From positions 1 to 51,243 of the forward strand of contig QNES01000008.1 of assembly GCA_003645255.1 (NCBI GenBank): DNA of 51,243 nt, in the 5' to 3' direction. Numbering within the stretch: the stretch's first letter is position 1; each line of letters begins with the position of its first letter. This stretch comes from Gammaproteobacteria bacterium (lineage in GTDB: Bacteria > Pseudomonadota > Gammaproteobacteria > Beggiatoales > Beggiatoaceae). Positions 9,164 to 17,642 of this stretch are shown here, in pieces. The notes under the pieces are model-generated. The model did no database searches, was not told the DNA's origin, and worked only from the letters and a program-made list of their open reading frames with translations. The position numbers and the translations under genes were made by a program.

Positions 9164-9869
9164 ATGAACAACTTACTTTCAATTACTGAAAGATTAAAGA
9201 ATCCAAAGGTATCTAAATTAGAAAAATTGGTAAGGATAGAATTTATAGATGTTGTGAAAAATCTCAATATTAATAAAGTACTTTCCATAAGTTGTGGTGA
9301 TGGTACTTGGGAGTATTTAGTTTTTCATCATGCAAAAAGCATAAAAGAAATCATTGCTACCGATATTGTAGAATGCCCTGTATCTAAATCTGACCAATTG
9401 TTACTAAAAGACTTAGGTAATTGGAGTTTTACTAAAGTGGATGCATCTGGTATTTTACCTTTTGAGGATAACTATTTTGATTTTGTGTTTCATCAGGATG
9501 TTGTTGAACATACAGATAAACCATACACATTTCTAAAAGAACAATATAGGGTTTTACGGGGGGGGGGGGACATTATTATGTGGCACTCCCAATCTATTTC
9601 GCCCTGCTAATATAATTAAATTAATTACTGGACATTTACGGTTTCCAGTAAAAATCGGTTATAACAAGCAAATCGGTGATTATATTCATGTTCAAGAATT
9701 TTATGAACAACAATTAAAATTGATATTAGCAGAAATTGGTTTTAAGGATATACAAGTTAAGCATTGTTTTTTTGGTTTTCATTTTGCGAATATATGTTTT
9801 TCAATGTATCCGACAAGCGATTTAGGTAAAACACTGAGTCATTTTTTGGTATTTACTGCTAAGAAATAA
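9164..9869 (+). CDS. Class I methyltransferase split by a frameshift in a 12-G tract
   Basis: The first reading frame runs from ATG 9164 and has motif I (ISCGDGTWEYLVF), TDIVECP, and FHQDVVEHTDKP (motif IV), then enters a run of twelve G and stops at 9608-9610. In the next frame the same protein continues with TLLCGTPNLFRPANIIKL up to AFTAKK-like FTAKK and TAA at 9867-9869. With eleven G the frames join as VLRGGGTLLCGTPN, the normal methyltransferase strand (compare the usual VLKPGGTLL-TPN). So the full protein would be about 235 residues. The break is either a slipped-strand on/off switch or a sequencing error. An in-frame TTG at 9140 overlaps the previous stop. Confidence 0.75.
9558..9569. 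repeat. Poly-G tract (12 G) inside methyltransferase gene
   Basis: Twelve consecutive G occur inside a gene that is otherwise AT-rich, at the Gly-Gly turn of the methyltransferase. The tract sits exactly where the reading frame changes. No other G run of this length was noticed in the window (the next longest are about seven). Confidence 0.95.
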
Positions 9870-9874
9870 AATTC

Positions 9875-9914
9875 AGCGAGCGTAGGGTGGGTAGAGCGTC
9901 AGCGAAACCCACCT
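9875..9914. repeat. Dispersed GGTGGGT...ACCCACC palindrome
   Basis: GGTGGGT (9886-9892) is inverted as ACCCACC (9907-9913), making a seven-pair stem. The flanking GCGAGCGTAGG recurs after the HepT gene (near 11300), and a similar TAGGGTGG occurs near 48343. Such mobile palindromes are common in Thiotrichales and cyanobacteria. Here it may act as a transcript end after the glycan operon, although no T run follows. Confidence 0.6.
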
Positions 9915-9965
9915 AAACCACCTTTTGAATTGATGAAAAAACATCAATAAGAACAGGTAAATTAT

Positions 9966-10595
9966 ATGGGATTTAGCAACTTCAAAACAGAAATAGAAGT
10001 GGCAAAAAGGTTTAACTTAAAAACAGATAGCAAACCTTTTGTAAAAACATTACCTCTCAAAAATATACCAGATTACAAATTTGAAGAAATCCAAGAAAAT
10101 TTCAAAGATCCTTTAAGTTTTCTATCAGAATCTGCTACCTGTGAAGATATTATCAAACCAATATTAAAAGTACTTGATAAATGTTATCCCAACTTTCGTG
10201 TTTGGTCGCATGTTAGCTACAATGTTGACCCTGATAACGACCTTTCTGGTACGCCAGACTTTTTAGTAGCCCCAACAACTCAAATACGCGGCGAATTTGG
10301 TATTCCCCCTCTTTGTGTAATAGAAGCCAAAAAAGCGGATTGGGAACAAGGTTGGGCACAAGCACTAGCTGAAATGTATGCGGCTTCAACACAAGGAGCA
10401 ACAATGTGCTATGCAGTCGTTACCACTGGTGAAGACTGGCAATTTGGTAAATTTGACAAAAAAAATACCTTATTCATAAAACAGTTAAATAAAATATCAG
10501 TTTTAGATGATAATGATGAACCAAGCAATCTACAAAAATTATTCGATGCCTTAAACTGGTTGTTTGATAAAGCGAGTAAAGTTAAAATTATCTAA
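9966..10595 (+). CDS. PD-(D/E)XK nuclease-like protein (HsdR N-terminal-like)
   Basis: The 209-residue protein shows a PD-(D/E)XK core: GTPDFLVA with Asp98, then CVIEAKKAD with Glu120 and Lys122, followed by a helix containing QALAEMYAA with a conserved Gln. This is the pattern of the type I restriction enzyme R-subunit N-terminal domain found as a stand-alone protein. No methylase or specificity subunit is nearby, so it is not part of a full type I system here. It sits just before a toxin-antitoxin pair, making a small defence-type patch. Its function is unknown; nuclease activity is plausible because the core residues are intact. Confidence 0.65.
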   Translation: MGFSNFKTEIEVAKRFNLKTDSKPFVKTLPLKNIPDYKFEEIQENFKDPLSFLSESATCEDIIKPILKVLDKCYPNFRVWSHVSYNVDPDNDLSGTPDFLVAPTTQIRGEFGIPPLCVIEAKKADWEQGWAQALAEMYAASTQGATMCYAVVTTGEDWQFGKFDKKNTLFIKQLNKISVLDDNDEPSNLQKLFDALNWLFDKASKVKII

Positions 10596-10637
10596 TAATG
10601 TTTTCATCTCATGCGAAGCTAAAATCAATTTGATGCA

Positions 10638-10934
10638 ATGATTCTAAAACGAGTTCAAACGATTGTTGATAAAATTGCCGAAGAATGTCACCGGCGGTTT
10701 GGTGACGAAGTCACTCTTATTTGGTTTGGTTCATGGATAAAAGGGAATGCATATAAACAATCAGATATTGATTTAGCGATTGAATACCGTGATAAATTGA
10801 ATCAAATTGAAATAGTTGCTTTTAAAAATTGGTTAGAAGAGTTGCCAACTCTGTATAGTATTGATTTTGTTGAAATAAATAAAGCAAATCATTTATTGAA
10901 AACAGAAATAAAGCAGTATGGAAAAATATTATGA
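10638..10934 (+). CDS. mntA: MntA-type nucleotidyltransferase antitoxin
   Basis: The 98-residue protein is a minimal nucleotidyltransferase: GSWIKGN (Gly31-Ser32) followed by SDIDLAIEY with the two catalytic Asp (43 and 45). Proteins of this size paired with a HEPN partner are MntA antitoxins, which can add AMP to HepT and so silence it. The gene overlaps the next as ATGA, as expected for the module. The function is taken from the family; nothing in the sequence suggests loss of activity. Confidence 0.8.
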   Translation: MILKRVQTIVDKIAEECHRRFGDEVTLIWFGSWIKGNAYKQSDIDLAIEYRDKLNQIEIVAFKNWLEELPTLYSIDFVEINKANHLLKTEIKQYGKIL

Positions 10935-11314
10935 GTAATAAACCTAAATTACAGAGTTTTAGAAAATCGGTTGCTAATCTAAAATCGATTTTAGTTGAGT
11001 CAAAAACTGGGATTGTACGTGATGCTGCGATTAAACGTTATGAACTTTGTTATGAATTATCTTGGAAATCTGTCCAAGATGCATTAAGAAATGAAGGATT
11101 AGAAATTTGTAAATCTCCCAAAGGTTGTTTTAAACAAGCTTTCAAACTAGGTTGGATTGAGGAAGAAGAGGCTTATGCAGACATGGTGCAAAACCGTAAT
11201 CTAACGACACATACTTATAATGAAGACTTAGCAGACGAAATTTATAATAATCTTGGCGAATATTTATCTTTATTTGAATCTTTGGTGGTCAAATTGGAAG
11301 CGCAGCGAGCGTAG
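10931..11314 (+). CDS. hepT: HepT-type HEPN toxin (nucleotidyltransferase substrate-binding family)
   Basis: The 127-residue all-helical protein is of the HI0074/HEPN family. The HEPN ribonuclease motif R-x4-H is RNLTTH (Arg89 to His94), followed by a Tyr two residues on (TY), the residue region that MntA modifies. The block RYELCYELSWKSVQDALR is typical of the family. With MntA it forms a type VII toxin-antitoxin module that may protect against phage or stabilise the region. The catalytic motif looks intact. Confidence 0.8.
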   Translation: MSNKPKLQSFRKSVANLKSILVESKTGIVRDAAIKRYELCYELSWKSVQDALRNEGLEICKSPKGCFKQAFKLGWIEEEEAYADMVQNRNLTTHTYNEDLADEIYNNLGEYLSLFESLVVKLEAQRA

Positions 11315-11386
11315 GATGTCCAACCTATTTAATATTTCAATATTGTTTGGTTAAAAAATTGGCAATGAGTTGTTTTAAAAACAATA

Positions 11387-11416
11387 AGGATAGACACAAG
11401 TCTGTCCTTTTTTTTT
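11387..11416 (+). terminator. Rho-independent terminator after mntA-hepT
   Basis: AGGATAGAC pairs with GTCTGTCCT (one G-T pair) around the loop ACAA, followed by nine T. It lies just before the next membrane-protein gene and should end the toxin-antitoxin transcript. Confidence 0.8.
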
Positions 11417-11432
11417 GTAGGCAGGTATATTT

Positions 11433-12182
11433 ATGAACGCTTTATTATTGAATCGCTTAGTTGGCTTGATAGCACCTATTATTGCTTATATGGGTTTGGT
11501 ACTATCAGGCTGGGAAAATCTAATGGTGGCTAAATCGGTATTGGCTACTTTACTTATTTTATTACCAGGGGTGGTTTGGCAAGAGTTAAGAATGACAAAA
11601 TCATTGCAGCACCGTTTCAAGTATCCGATAGGGTTTTATCTGTTATTGGTTATCGCTTGGAGTGTTTGGCGTGCCTTGCATTTGGAAGAATGGTCTCATA
11701 ATCCAGAGGTTTTATGGTATTTATTGCCCTTAACGGCGCTTGGTTATTTTTGGATACACTATATATCTAACTTTAAAGTGTTAAAACTGGTTTGGAACCG
11801 ACACTTGCCACAAATGATTTTTTGGCTAATCATTGCCAATTTATTATATTGGCAGGGCTTACAACACCTTTCTGGACATCGCGAAAATTATTTCTTTACT
11901 TTTGGTGGAATTGCAGTGGTATTTGTTTGGGCTAAATTAACCCAATTGGTAAAGCCGGTGCTAACCACCCATTGGCGCAAAATGGCTGATATAATTTATG
12001 GGGGCGCGGGTACGCATTATATTGTTGGTTTTATACTGATTTTAATGATGGTAGCTTTGTTGGTGGTACTGAAATTGGAAATAATGGCAGAACAGCTAGC
12101 TGTCATAGGCTATTATATGTTAGTCGTTGGCGTTATTTTAGAAGCATGGGCTTTGCGTACAGATGAAAAGATTTCTTCGTAA
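11433..12182 (+). CDS. Polytopic inner-membrane protein of unknown function
   Basis: The 249-residue protein consists of seven or eight hydrophobic segments with short loops. I recognise no family. It overlaps the flippase gene by 20 bases, so the two are likely co-translated and may work together in lipid-linked glycan export. The start ATG follows the terminator by 16 bases, so its promoter must lie in or before the terminator region. Confidence 0.6.
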   Translation: MNALLLNRLVGLIAPIIAYMGLVLSGWENLMVAKSVLATLLILLPGVVWQELRMTKSLQHRFKYPIGFYLLLVIAWSVWRALHLEEWSHNPEVLWYLLPLTALGYFWIHYISNFKVLKLVWNRHLPQMIFWLIIANLLYWQGLQHLSGHRENYFFTFGGIAVVFVWAKLTQLVKPVLTTHWRKMADIIYGGAGTHYIVGFILILMMVALLVVLKLEIMAEQLAVIGYYMLVVGVILEAWALRTDEKISS

Positions 12183-13389
12183 CAATTTTCTGATTCTCAT
12201 CTTGATGAATCTAGGCAACGTTTTTGCCTATTTATTCCAAATGGTGATTGGGCGAGTATTATCACCGGATGATTTTGGTGCCTTTAACGCCCTCAACTCA
12301 CTAGCAATTGTTATCTCTGCACCGATGGCAGTCTTGCCACTCGTATTTTCCCGCTATACCGTTCAGCTATCTGCGGATGGACTAGGGCAAGTCAAAACCT
12401 TACTGATAGATAGTTTTCGGATACTGTCATTGCTGGCAGTGGGTATTTTTGCTCTCGGACTCATTGCCCTGCCCTTGTTGAAAGACTACCTGCATTTGCA
12501 AGAGTCAACGCCGATAATCATTATGTTAACCCAATTACTGTTATCCTTATTTGTTCCCGTTTTATTAGGCACTCTTCAGGGATTACAGCGTTTTGTTTTT
12601 TTCGGTATCGGATCAAGTGGCACTGCATTTTTACGATTAATTGGTGCAATACTCTTTGTCTATGTGTTGGGATGGGGCGTTAATGGTGGATTATTGGCAA
12701 GCGTTTTTGCAACCTTTGGAGCGATGCTGATCTGCATAATGGGTTTAAAAGATATTTGGCAACAAGAACGTCAACTATTGCCGGTGGGACTTTACCGCGA
12801 AATGGGAAAATATGCTTTACCGGTACTGATATTCACCTCAATGATGATGGTATTAGGTAATCTGGATATCGTTTTAGTGAGACATTATTGCTCCAGAGAA
12901 GAAGCTGGACTTTATGCCACCGCCGCTATTTTGGGTAGAATTGCTCTTTTTCTGCCCGGTGTTTTATTAGTTGTACTCTTTCCAGAAGCAGCAAAAGCCA
13001 AAGATGAAAACAATGAAGATCAACGCATTTTATGGTTAAGTATAGCAATGACTGCCCTATTAGGAGGCGGATTTGCACTGATTTGTTATCTTTGGCCGGT
13101 AGAACTAACTGTTTTACTCTTCGGCACGAAATATCAAGCCGCCGCCCCCCTGTTACAAACCATTAGTTTAGCAATGGCCTTACTAGCAGTGGCAAATGTT
13201 ATATTTGTCTATAGCCTAGCCCATCATAAATTTATATTTTTATTCCCCCTTGTAGGAGGAGTTATAACAATGCTAAGTTTAGTTTTTGTTTACCATGACA
13301 GTGCCATGACGATTGCTAATATATTATTAGGTGCTATCATGGGGATTTTGGTAATCACATTGGGGCTAAAAACAGTTAAAATATTATAA
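12163..13389 (+). CDS. Oligosaccharide flippase family protein (Wzx/MATE-like)
   Basis: The 408-residue protein has about 12 membrane segments and the N-terminal signature of polysaccharide flippases: NVFAYLFQMVIGRVLSPDDFG, here IGRVLSPDDFGAFNALNS at residues about 26-43. These proteins move undecaprenyl-linked oligosaccharides across the inner membrane. It could serve the glycan genes upstream, though a terminator and a toxin-antitoxin pair separate them. Some PelG/exopolysaccharide-type exporters look alike, so the exact subfamily is open. Confidence 0.78.
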   Translation: MKRFLRNNFLILILMNLGNVFAYLFQMVIGRVLSPDDFGAFNALNSLAIVISAPMAVLPLVFSRYTVQLSADGLGQVKTLLIDSFRILSLLAVGIFALGLIALPLLKDYLHLQESTPIIIMLTQLLLSLFVPVLLGTLQGLQRFVFFGIGSSGTAFLRLIGAILFVYVLGWGVNGGLLASVFATFGAMLICIMGLKDIWQQERQLLPVGLYREMGKYALPVLIFTSMMMVLGNLDIVLVRHYCSREEAGLYATAAILGRIALFLPGVLLVVLFPEAAKAKDENNEDQRILWLSIAMTALLGGGFALICYLWPVELTVLLFGTKYQAAAPLLQTISLAMALLAVANVIFVYSLAHHKFIFLFPLVGGVITMLSLVFVYHDSAMTIANILLGAIMGILVITLGLKTVKIL

Positions 13390-13512
13390 GTAGGTACACA
13401 TAAATATTTTAATATTTTTGTTTTCTGCTAAAGCACTGATTATTAACGGATTTCTAAAAATAGAAAATGTTAAAAGACTTTTTAGTAGCTACTTATCTAT
13501 ATTAAAAACAAG

Positions 13513-13959
13513 ATGCAAAAACGTGCCGCTAATCGTAGACAAAGGAGAGCAAGACTGTGGTATAGAAAGAGGCGGTTTAATAACCGCTCATCAAGCAAGC
13601 GTGCTTTCAGGTTGCCTGTCTCAATCAAAGCTATAGTTTTTCAGATAATTAATTTTACCAGGGCGAACACTTATGTTCGCCCCTACGTCAAGTATTTTAT
13701 TGTAGGGGCAGACCACCGCGAATGCCCTTTAGGAAATTATTTATCTGAACATCTATAATGTAGAAGAGGTTATTAGAACGATAAACCAATTACCTTTACC
13801 GATTAAAGCGGTTGTTATAGAAGATGTGCAGATTGATATTGCGAAACTGAATGAGACCAAGTTAAACGGTAAATATTATCAACAATCAAAGCGCAGCTCA
13901 GAAAATCTCAGGCTGGCGACTTTGATTCGTGATACTTCTACTATTGTGGAGTTTAAACT
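13513..13959 (+). pseudogene. iscB-like (RRXRR / OMEGA nuclease) gene remnant, interrupted
   Basis: Two segments belong together. From 13513 the frame reads QKRAANRRQRRARLWYRKRR then FNNR, an arginine-rich block like the bridge-helix region of IscB proteins (RR-RR-RYR--RF-NR). From 13757, in another frame, it reads NVEEVIRTINQLPLPIKAVV, IEDVQIDIAKLN, then LNGKYYQQSKRS and LATLIRD, resembling the IscB stretch that ends in a conserved G-x-x-YQQG before the HNH insert. The N-terminus and the HNH domain are missing. The gap between the segments is a short TA-flanked element; exact removal rejoins the frames. Assignment is by pattern memory, not a search. Confidence 0.6.
13632..13757. mobile_element. 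MITE-like element (copy 1) inserted in the iscB remnant
   Basis: The element runs from TAG at 13634 to CTA at 13755 and is flanked by TA on both sides (13632-13633, 13756-13757). Its ends are imperfect inverted repeats: TAGTTTTTCAGATAATTAA against TAGATGTTCAGATAAATAA. A TA target duplication is typical of Tc1/mariner (IS630)-type transposition. Inside are two other repeats: GGGCGAACAC-TTAT-GTTCGCCC and GGGGCAGACCACCGCG, the latter also near 24230. It encodes no protein. Related copies lie at 35253, 42978 and 50729. Confidence 0.72.
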
Positions 13960-13990
13960 GATAACTAATAACTAATAACTAATAACTAAT
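13957..13990. repeat. TAACTGA/TAACTAA heptamer array before ubiE
   Basis: About five tandem heptamers of the type TAACT(A/G)A run straight into the ATG of ubiE, so the usual ribosome-binding position is occupied by the repeat. Arrays of this kind are reported from marine Beggiatoaceae. Confidence 0.85.
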
Positions 13991-14729
13991 GACTGAAAAC
14001 ACCACCCATTTTGGTTTTACCCAAGTGCCATTGAAAGAAAAAGTCCACCACGTTGCCCAAGTATTTGATTCTGTGGCAAGCCGCTATGATTTAATGAATG
14101 ATCTAATGTCTTGTGGTATTCATCGTTTGTGGAAACGCTTTACGATTGAATTATCGGGCATACAGCGTGGACAAAAAGTCCTTGATTTAGCTGGGGGAAC
14201 CGGCGATTTAGCCACTAAGTTTGCTAAATTAGTGGGAGAGCAAGGGCAAGTCGTTTTAGCTGATATTAATGCGGCTATGTTAGAAGTTGGGCGTGATCGC
14301 TTGCTTAATAAAGGTATATTGGTTGACTATGCACAAGTCAATGCAGAATCCTTGCCCTTTGCCGATAATTATTTTGATCTCATTACGATAGCTTTTGGGC
14401 TGCGTAATGTGACGGATAAGGAGGCTGCTCTTCGTTCAATGTTACGGGTTTTAAAACCGGGCGGACGTGCTTTAATATTGGAATTTTCAGAATTAAAAAT
14501 CCGCCCTTTAAAACCGTTGTATGAACTGTATTCTTTTAAAGTATTACCCCGATTAGGTCAATGGATAACTAAAGATGCTGAAAGTTATCGCTATTTAGCG
14601 GAATCCATTCGTATGCACCCCAACCAAGACACTTTACTTGAAATGATGCAAAAGACGGGTTTTGATCGCTGTGATTATCATAATTTAAGTGGTGGTATTG
14701 TTGCGGTGCATAGAGGCTATAAATATTGA
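13989..14729 (+). CDS. ubiE: Ubiquinone/menaquinone C-methyltransferase UbiE
   Basis: The 246-residue protein is nearly the length of E. coli UbiE (251). [20 protein letters not shown] is the family N-terminal signature, [12 protein letters not shown] (64-75) binds SAM, and [13 protein letters not shown] is the UbiE motif. It transfers a methyl group to the benzoquinol ring in ubiquinone synthesis. The following RDD protein gene, ubiJ and ubiB complete a ubi locus, as in many Gammaproteobacteria. No Shine-Dalgarno is visible because a heptamer array abuts the start codon. Confidence 0.95.
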   Translation: MTENTTHFGFTQVPLKEKVHHVAQVFDSVASRYDLMNDLMSCGIHRLWKRFTIELSGIQRGQKVLDLAGGTGDLATKFAKLVGEQGQVVLADINAAMLEVGRDRLLNKGILVDYAQVNAESLPFADNYFDLITIAFGLRNVTDKEAALRSMLRVLKPGGRALILEFSELKIRPLKPLYELYSFKVLPRLGQWITKDAESYRYLAESIRMHPNQDTLLEMMQKTGFDRCDYHNLSGGIVAVHRGYKY

Positions 14730-14736
14730 TAATTGA

Positions 14737-14759
14737 GGGCAACCACAAGGGATTGCCCC
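14737..14759. repeat. GGGCAATCCCTTGTGGTTGCCC-type hairpin repeat
   Basis: This inverted copy of a dispersed hairpin lies between ubiE and the RDD gene. Other copies are at 39420, 46365 and 46408. It creates a false upstream extension of the RDD reading frame. Confidence 0.75.
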
Positions 14760-14777
14760 TACAAATGGATAACTAAT

Positions 14778-15272
14778 ATGATTACGTCTTTGACCGAATA
14801 TGCAGGATTTTGGCGACGCGCCTTGGCGCTCTTTATAGATATACTCTGGATAGCTCCCCTGTTATTGTTTATATCTTATATGCTTTATGGTAGCCACGAA
14901 ATTAACAGTGGCACGCTACCCATTGAATGGCAGAGTGTCTTTCTTAAAGACTTCTGGCAAATATTTTTGATTAATGAAGTTTTGCCCGCCCTGTTGATTA
15001 TTTTGTTCTGGATTAGCTACGGGGCAACGCCTGGTAAATTTTTATCAGATTGCAAAGTTGTTGATGCCCAGACTGGCAAACCAATTACACCCAAACAAGC
15101 CCTATTGCGTTATCTTGGCTATTATCTTTCTGCCATTGTATTCTTTTTAGGTTTTTTATGGGTGTTGTGGGATAAGCGTCAACAAGGTTGGCATGATAAA
15201 ATGGCTGGCACAGTGGTTGTTATACACGATGAAGCAACGATTCCTTTACATCAACTGGAGAGTTACCATTGA
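14778..15272 (+). CDS. RDD family membrane protein
   Basis: The protein has about 164 residues with the RDD hallmark near the N-terminus (FWRRALALFIDILW: Arg, then Asp) and three membrane segments. GATPGKFLSDCKVVD and KRQQGWHDKMAGTVVV are typical family blocks. The biochemical role of RDD proteins is poorly known; some are linked to ion transport. The ATG at 14778 is preferred because the frame upstream of it is formed by the hairpin repeat. The gene overlaps ubiJ by the TTGA at its end. Confidence 0.85.
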   Translation: MITSLTEYAGFWRRALALFIDILWIAPLLLFISYMLYGSHEINSGTLPIEWQSVFLKDFWQIFLINEVLPALLIILFWISYGATPGKFLSDCKVVDAQTGKPITPKQALLRYLGYYLSAIVFFLGFLWVLWDKRQQGWHDKMAGTVVVIHDEATIPLHQLESYH

Positions 15273-15874
15273 TCAATCCAATCTCTGCAAAAGTGTTAGA
15301 AACACTGATCAATCAAGCACTACATTGTGATCCCTCTAGTTTAGAGGCTTTAGGTCAATTATCTGGCAAGATTATTCGTCTTGAATTAACTGATCTTGAT
15401 CTGAATTACACTTTGTTTCCTGATGAACAGGGCATTATTATATTTAGTGACTATGAAGGTGAAGTGGATGTCCAGATCACGGGGGCACCTTTTACCCTTT
15501 TACGTTTATTGCTACAACGCGGGACCCAACTGTCAAATGAACCAGATATCACCCTCAACGGGGAAATAAACCTTGCTCAACAAGGGTTGCTCATCTTTCA
15601 AGGATTAAACATTGATTGGGAAACACAATTCACAAAATGGTTCGGGAGTCAGTTCGCGCATAATTTAAGCACCGCACTTCTACAATGTCAAGACTATGCT
15701 GATGGGCAATTCAATACCTTACAACGCAAACTCAGCGAACACTTGCAAGAAAAAACTCGCCATTTACCTAGGCGTACTGAAATAAATAGCTTATCGAATG
15801 CGATAAATACATTGCGTGACGATCTTGAGCGTTTAGAAAAACGTGTAGAAGTTTTAACAACAGCTAATCAATAA
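15269..15874 (+). CDS. ubiJ: Ubiquinone biosynthesis accessory factor UbiJ (SCP2 domain)
   Basis: The 201-residue protein has an N-terminal SCP2-like lipid-binding domain (residues about 5-115) and a C-terminal coiled-coil (about 165-198), the layout of UbiJ. UbiJ holds hydrophobic ubiquinone intermediates in the soluble Ubi complex. Its place between ubiE and ubiB is the conserved one. The start is a TTG overlapping the previous stop, supported by GGAG eight or nine bases upstream; no ATG lies nearby. Confidence 0.88.
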   Translation: MINPISAKVLETLINQALHCDPSSLEALGQLSGKIIRLELTDLDLNYTLFPDEQGIIIFSDYEGEVDVQITGAPFTLLRLLLQRGTQLSNEPDITLNGEINLAQQGLLIFQGLNIDWETQFTKWFGSQFAHNLSTALLQCQDYADGQFNTLQRKLSEHLQEKTRHLPRRTEINSLSNAINTLRDDLERLEKRVEVLTTANQ

Positions 15875-15923
15875 TCATAACTGGAAAATTCTCAATTTCC
15901 AATTCCAAATTTCAAAAAAAAAT

Positions 15924-17588
15924 ATGAAAATTTTTCGTCAGATCATGCGTATGCTGACCATTTACCGTATCATTGTGCGTTATGGGCTTGATGAGTTACT
16001 ACTGTCCACCAAGATTTTTCGCCCACTACGCTTATTAGCTTATTTAGTCCCTGGCTATTGGTTACGCCCGAAAGACCTTAGTCGGGGAAAGCGCATTTTA
16101 TTTGCTTTACAAGAACTGGGTCCCATTTTTGTCAAATTTGGTCAAATTCTATCAACTCGCCGCGATTTATTGCCGGATGATATTGCCCTAGAATTGGCAA
16201 AATTACAAGATAAAGTCACCCCCTTTAGTGGTGAAGAAGCCCGCCAAATTCTTGAAAAAGCTTATGCGCGTTCCTTAGATGAAGTCTTTGCCCGTTTTGA
16301 GATGACACCAATAGCCGCAGCTTCAATCGCCCAAGTTCATGCTGCTCGTTTACATAATGGGCGGGAAGTCGTGGTTAAAGTCTTACGCCCTGGTATAAAA
16401 CCCAGGATTCGTAAAGATATTGAATTACTGTTTTTATTCGCAGAACTTGCGCAGCGTTACTGGGCTGATGGTCGTCGCCTACGTCCCATGGAAGTCGTCG
16501 CAGAATTTGAGAAAACGCTTTACGATGAATTAGATTTAGTACGAGAAGCCGCTAATGCAACTCAGCTCAGGCGTAATTTTAAAGATTCTGACTTGCTTCA
16601 TGTCCCCGAAATTGAATGGGATTATACCTTATCTAATGTTATCGTGATGGAACGTATCAGTGGTATCCCCATTAGCGATATAGCGGCTTTAAAGCGTCAT
16701 GGTGTCAATTTAAAATATCTTGCCGATGCAGGCGTTGAGATTTTCTTTACTCAAGTGTTTAGAGATAACTTTTTTCATGCGGATATGCACCCAGGCAATA
16801 TTTTTGTCGATATTCGCAACCCTTATCGTCCCTCTTATATTGCAGTGGACTTTGGTATTATGGGGACGCTTAGTACTGAAGATCAACATTATTTAGCTGC
16901 CAATTTCCTCGCCTTCTTTCGCCGCGATTATCATCGAGTTGCGGAATTACATGTCCATTCAGAATGGGTCCCACCCGGTACGCGAATAGAAGAATTTGAA
17001 GGCGCTATTCGCAGTGTTTGTGAACCCATTTTTGATAAGCCTTTGAAAGAAATCTCATTTGGAATGGTACTATTGCGCCTATTTCAAACGGCGCGGCGTT
17101 TCAAAATGGAGGTGCAACCCCAATTAGTTCTGCTCCAAAAAACCCTCCTGAATATTGAAGGTTTAGGGCGACAACTCTATCCTGATTTAGATTTATGGCA
17201 AACGGCTAAACCCTTCTTAGAACGATGGATGGATGAACGAATCGGGTTACGCGCCTTTCTCAAGGGCATCCGAACTAATTTACCCAAATGGGCAGAAAGT
17301 TTACCCGAAGTTCCAATGCTAATCCATGAAACACTCGTTCAACACCAAGAAGATTCGGCGCATATCAAACGCATCAGCCAAGAAATTAGCCAACTACGTA
17401 AAGAAATGCACCTATGGCATGAGCGTTTCATACATATCTTAGTTGGCAGTGCCCTCATTATTAGCTCCAGCATCATTATATCCTTGAAAATATACGGTTT
17501 TTTCAATATGAATATGCTCATATTAGGTGTCATCTTGGGAACGATAGGGAGTACCCTATTGTTATTGGCATGGAGTTCAGAAAAATAA
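15924..17588 (+). CDS. ubiB: UbiB atypical kinase/ATPase of ubiquinone synthesis
   Basis: The 554-residue protein (E. coli 546) is of the ABC1/ADCK family. It carries the KxGQ motif (KFGQ, 71-74) that replaces normal kinase features, an A-rich nucleotide loop ([11 protein letters not shown]), the lysine in VVKVLRP, and the metal site HADMHPGN and VDFGIMG. Two C-terminal membrane helices (about 510-550) anchor it. UbiB ATPase activity supports ubiquinone assembly, probably by extracting lipid precursors. Just upstream is an AATTCCAAATTTC-type repeat (15882-15912). Confidence 0.95.
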   Translation: MKIFRQIMRMLTIYRIIVRYGLDELLLSTKIFRPLRLLAYLVPGYWLRPKDLSRGKRILFALQELGPIFVKFGQILSTRRDLLPDDIALELAKLQDKVTPFSGEEARQILEKAYARSLDEVFARFEMTPIAAASIAQVHAARLHNGREVVVKVLRPGIKPRIRKDIELLFLFAELAQRYWADGRRLRPMEVVAEFEKTLYDELDLVREAANATQLRRNFKDSDLLHVPEIEWDYTLSNVIVMERISGIPISDIAALKRHGVNLKYLADAGVEIFFTQVFRDNFFHADMHPGNIFVDIRNPYRPSYIAVDFGIMGTLSTEDQHYLAANFLAFFRRDYHRVAELHVHSEWVPPGTRIEEFEGAIRSVCEPIFDKPLKEISFGMVLLRLFQTARRFKMEVQPQLVLLQKTLLNIEGLGRQLYPDLDLWQTAKPFLERWMDERIGLRAFLKGIRTNLPKWAESLPEVPMLIHETLVQHQEDSAHIKRISQEISQLRKEMHLWHERFIHILVGSALIISSSIIISLKIYGFFNMNMLILGVILGTIGSTLLLLAWSSEK

Positions 17589-17642
17589 ATTAAAATCGGG
17601 CAGATAAACTATAAAATTTCATATCTAAAGGATTCGATAAAT

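Noticed and set aside
9870-9965. Possible tRNA-like fold in the GGTGGGT repeat
   Set aside because: There is only one stem and no T-loop GTTCGAATC; no tRNA was found anywhere in the window.
13418-13636. Open frame of 72 residues overlapping the iscB remnant
   Set aside because: It is a shadow frame; the arginine-rich IscB-like block is in the other frame.
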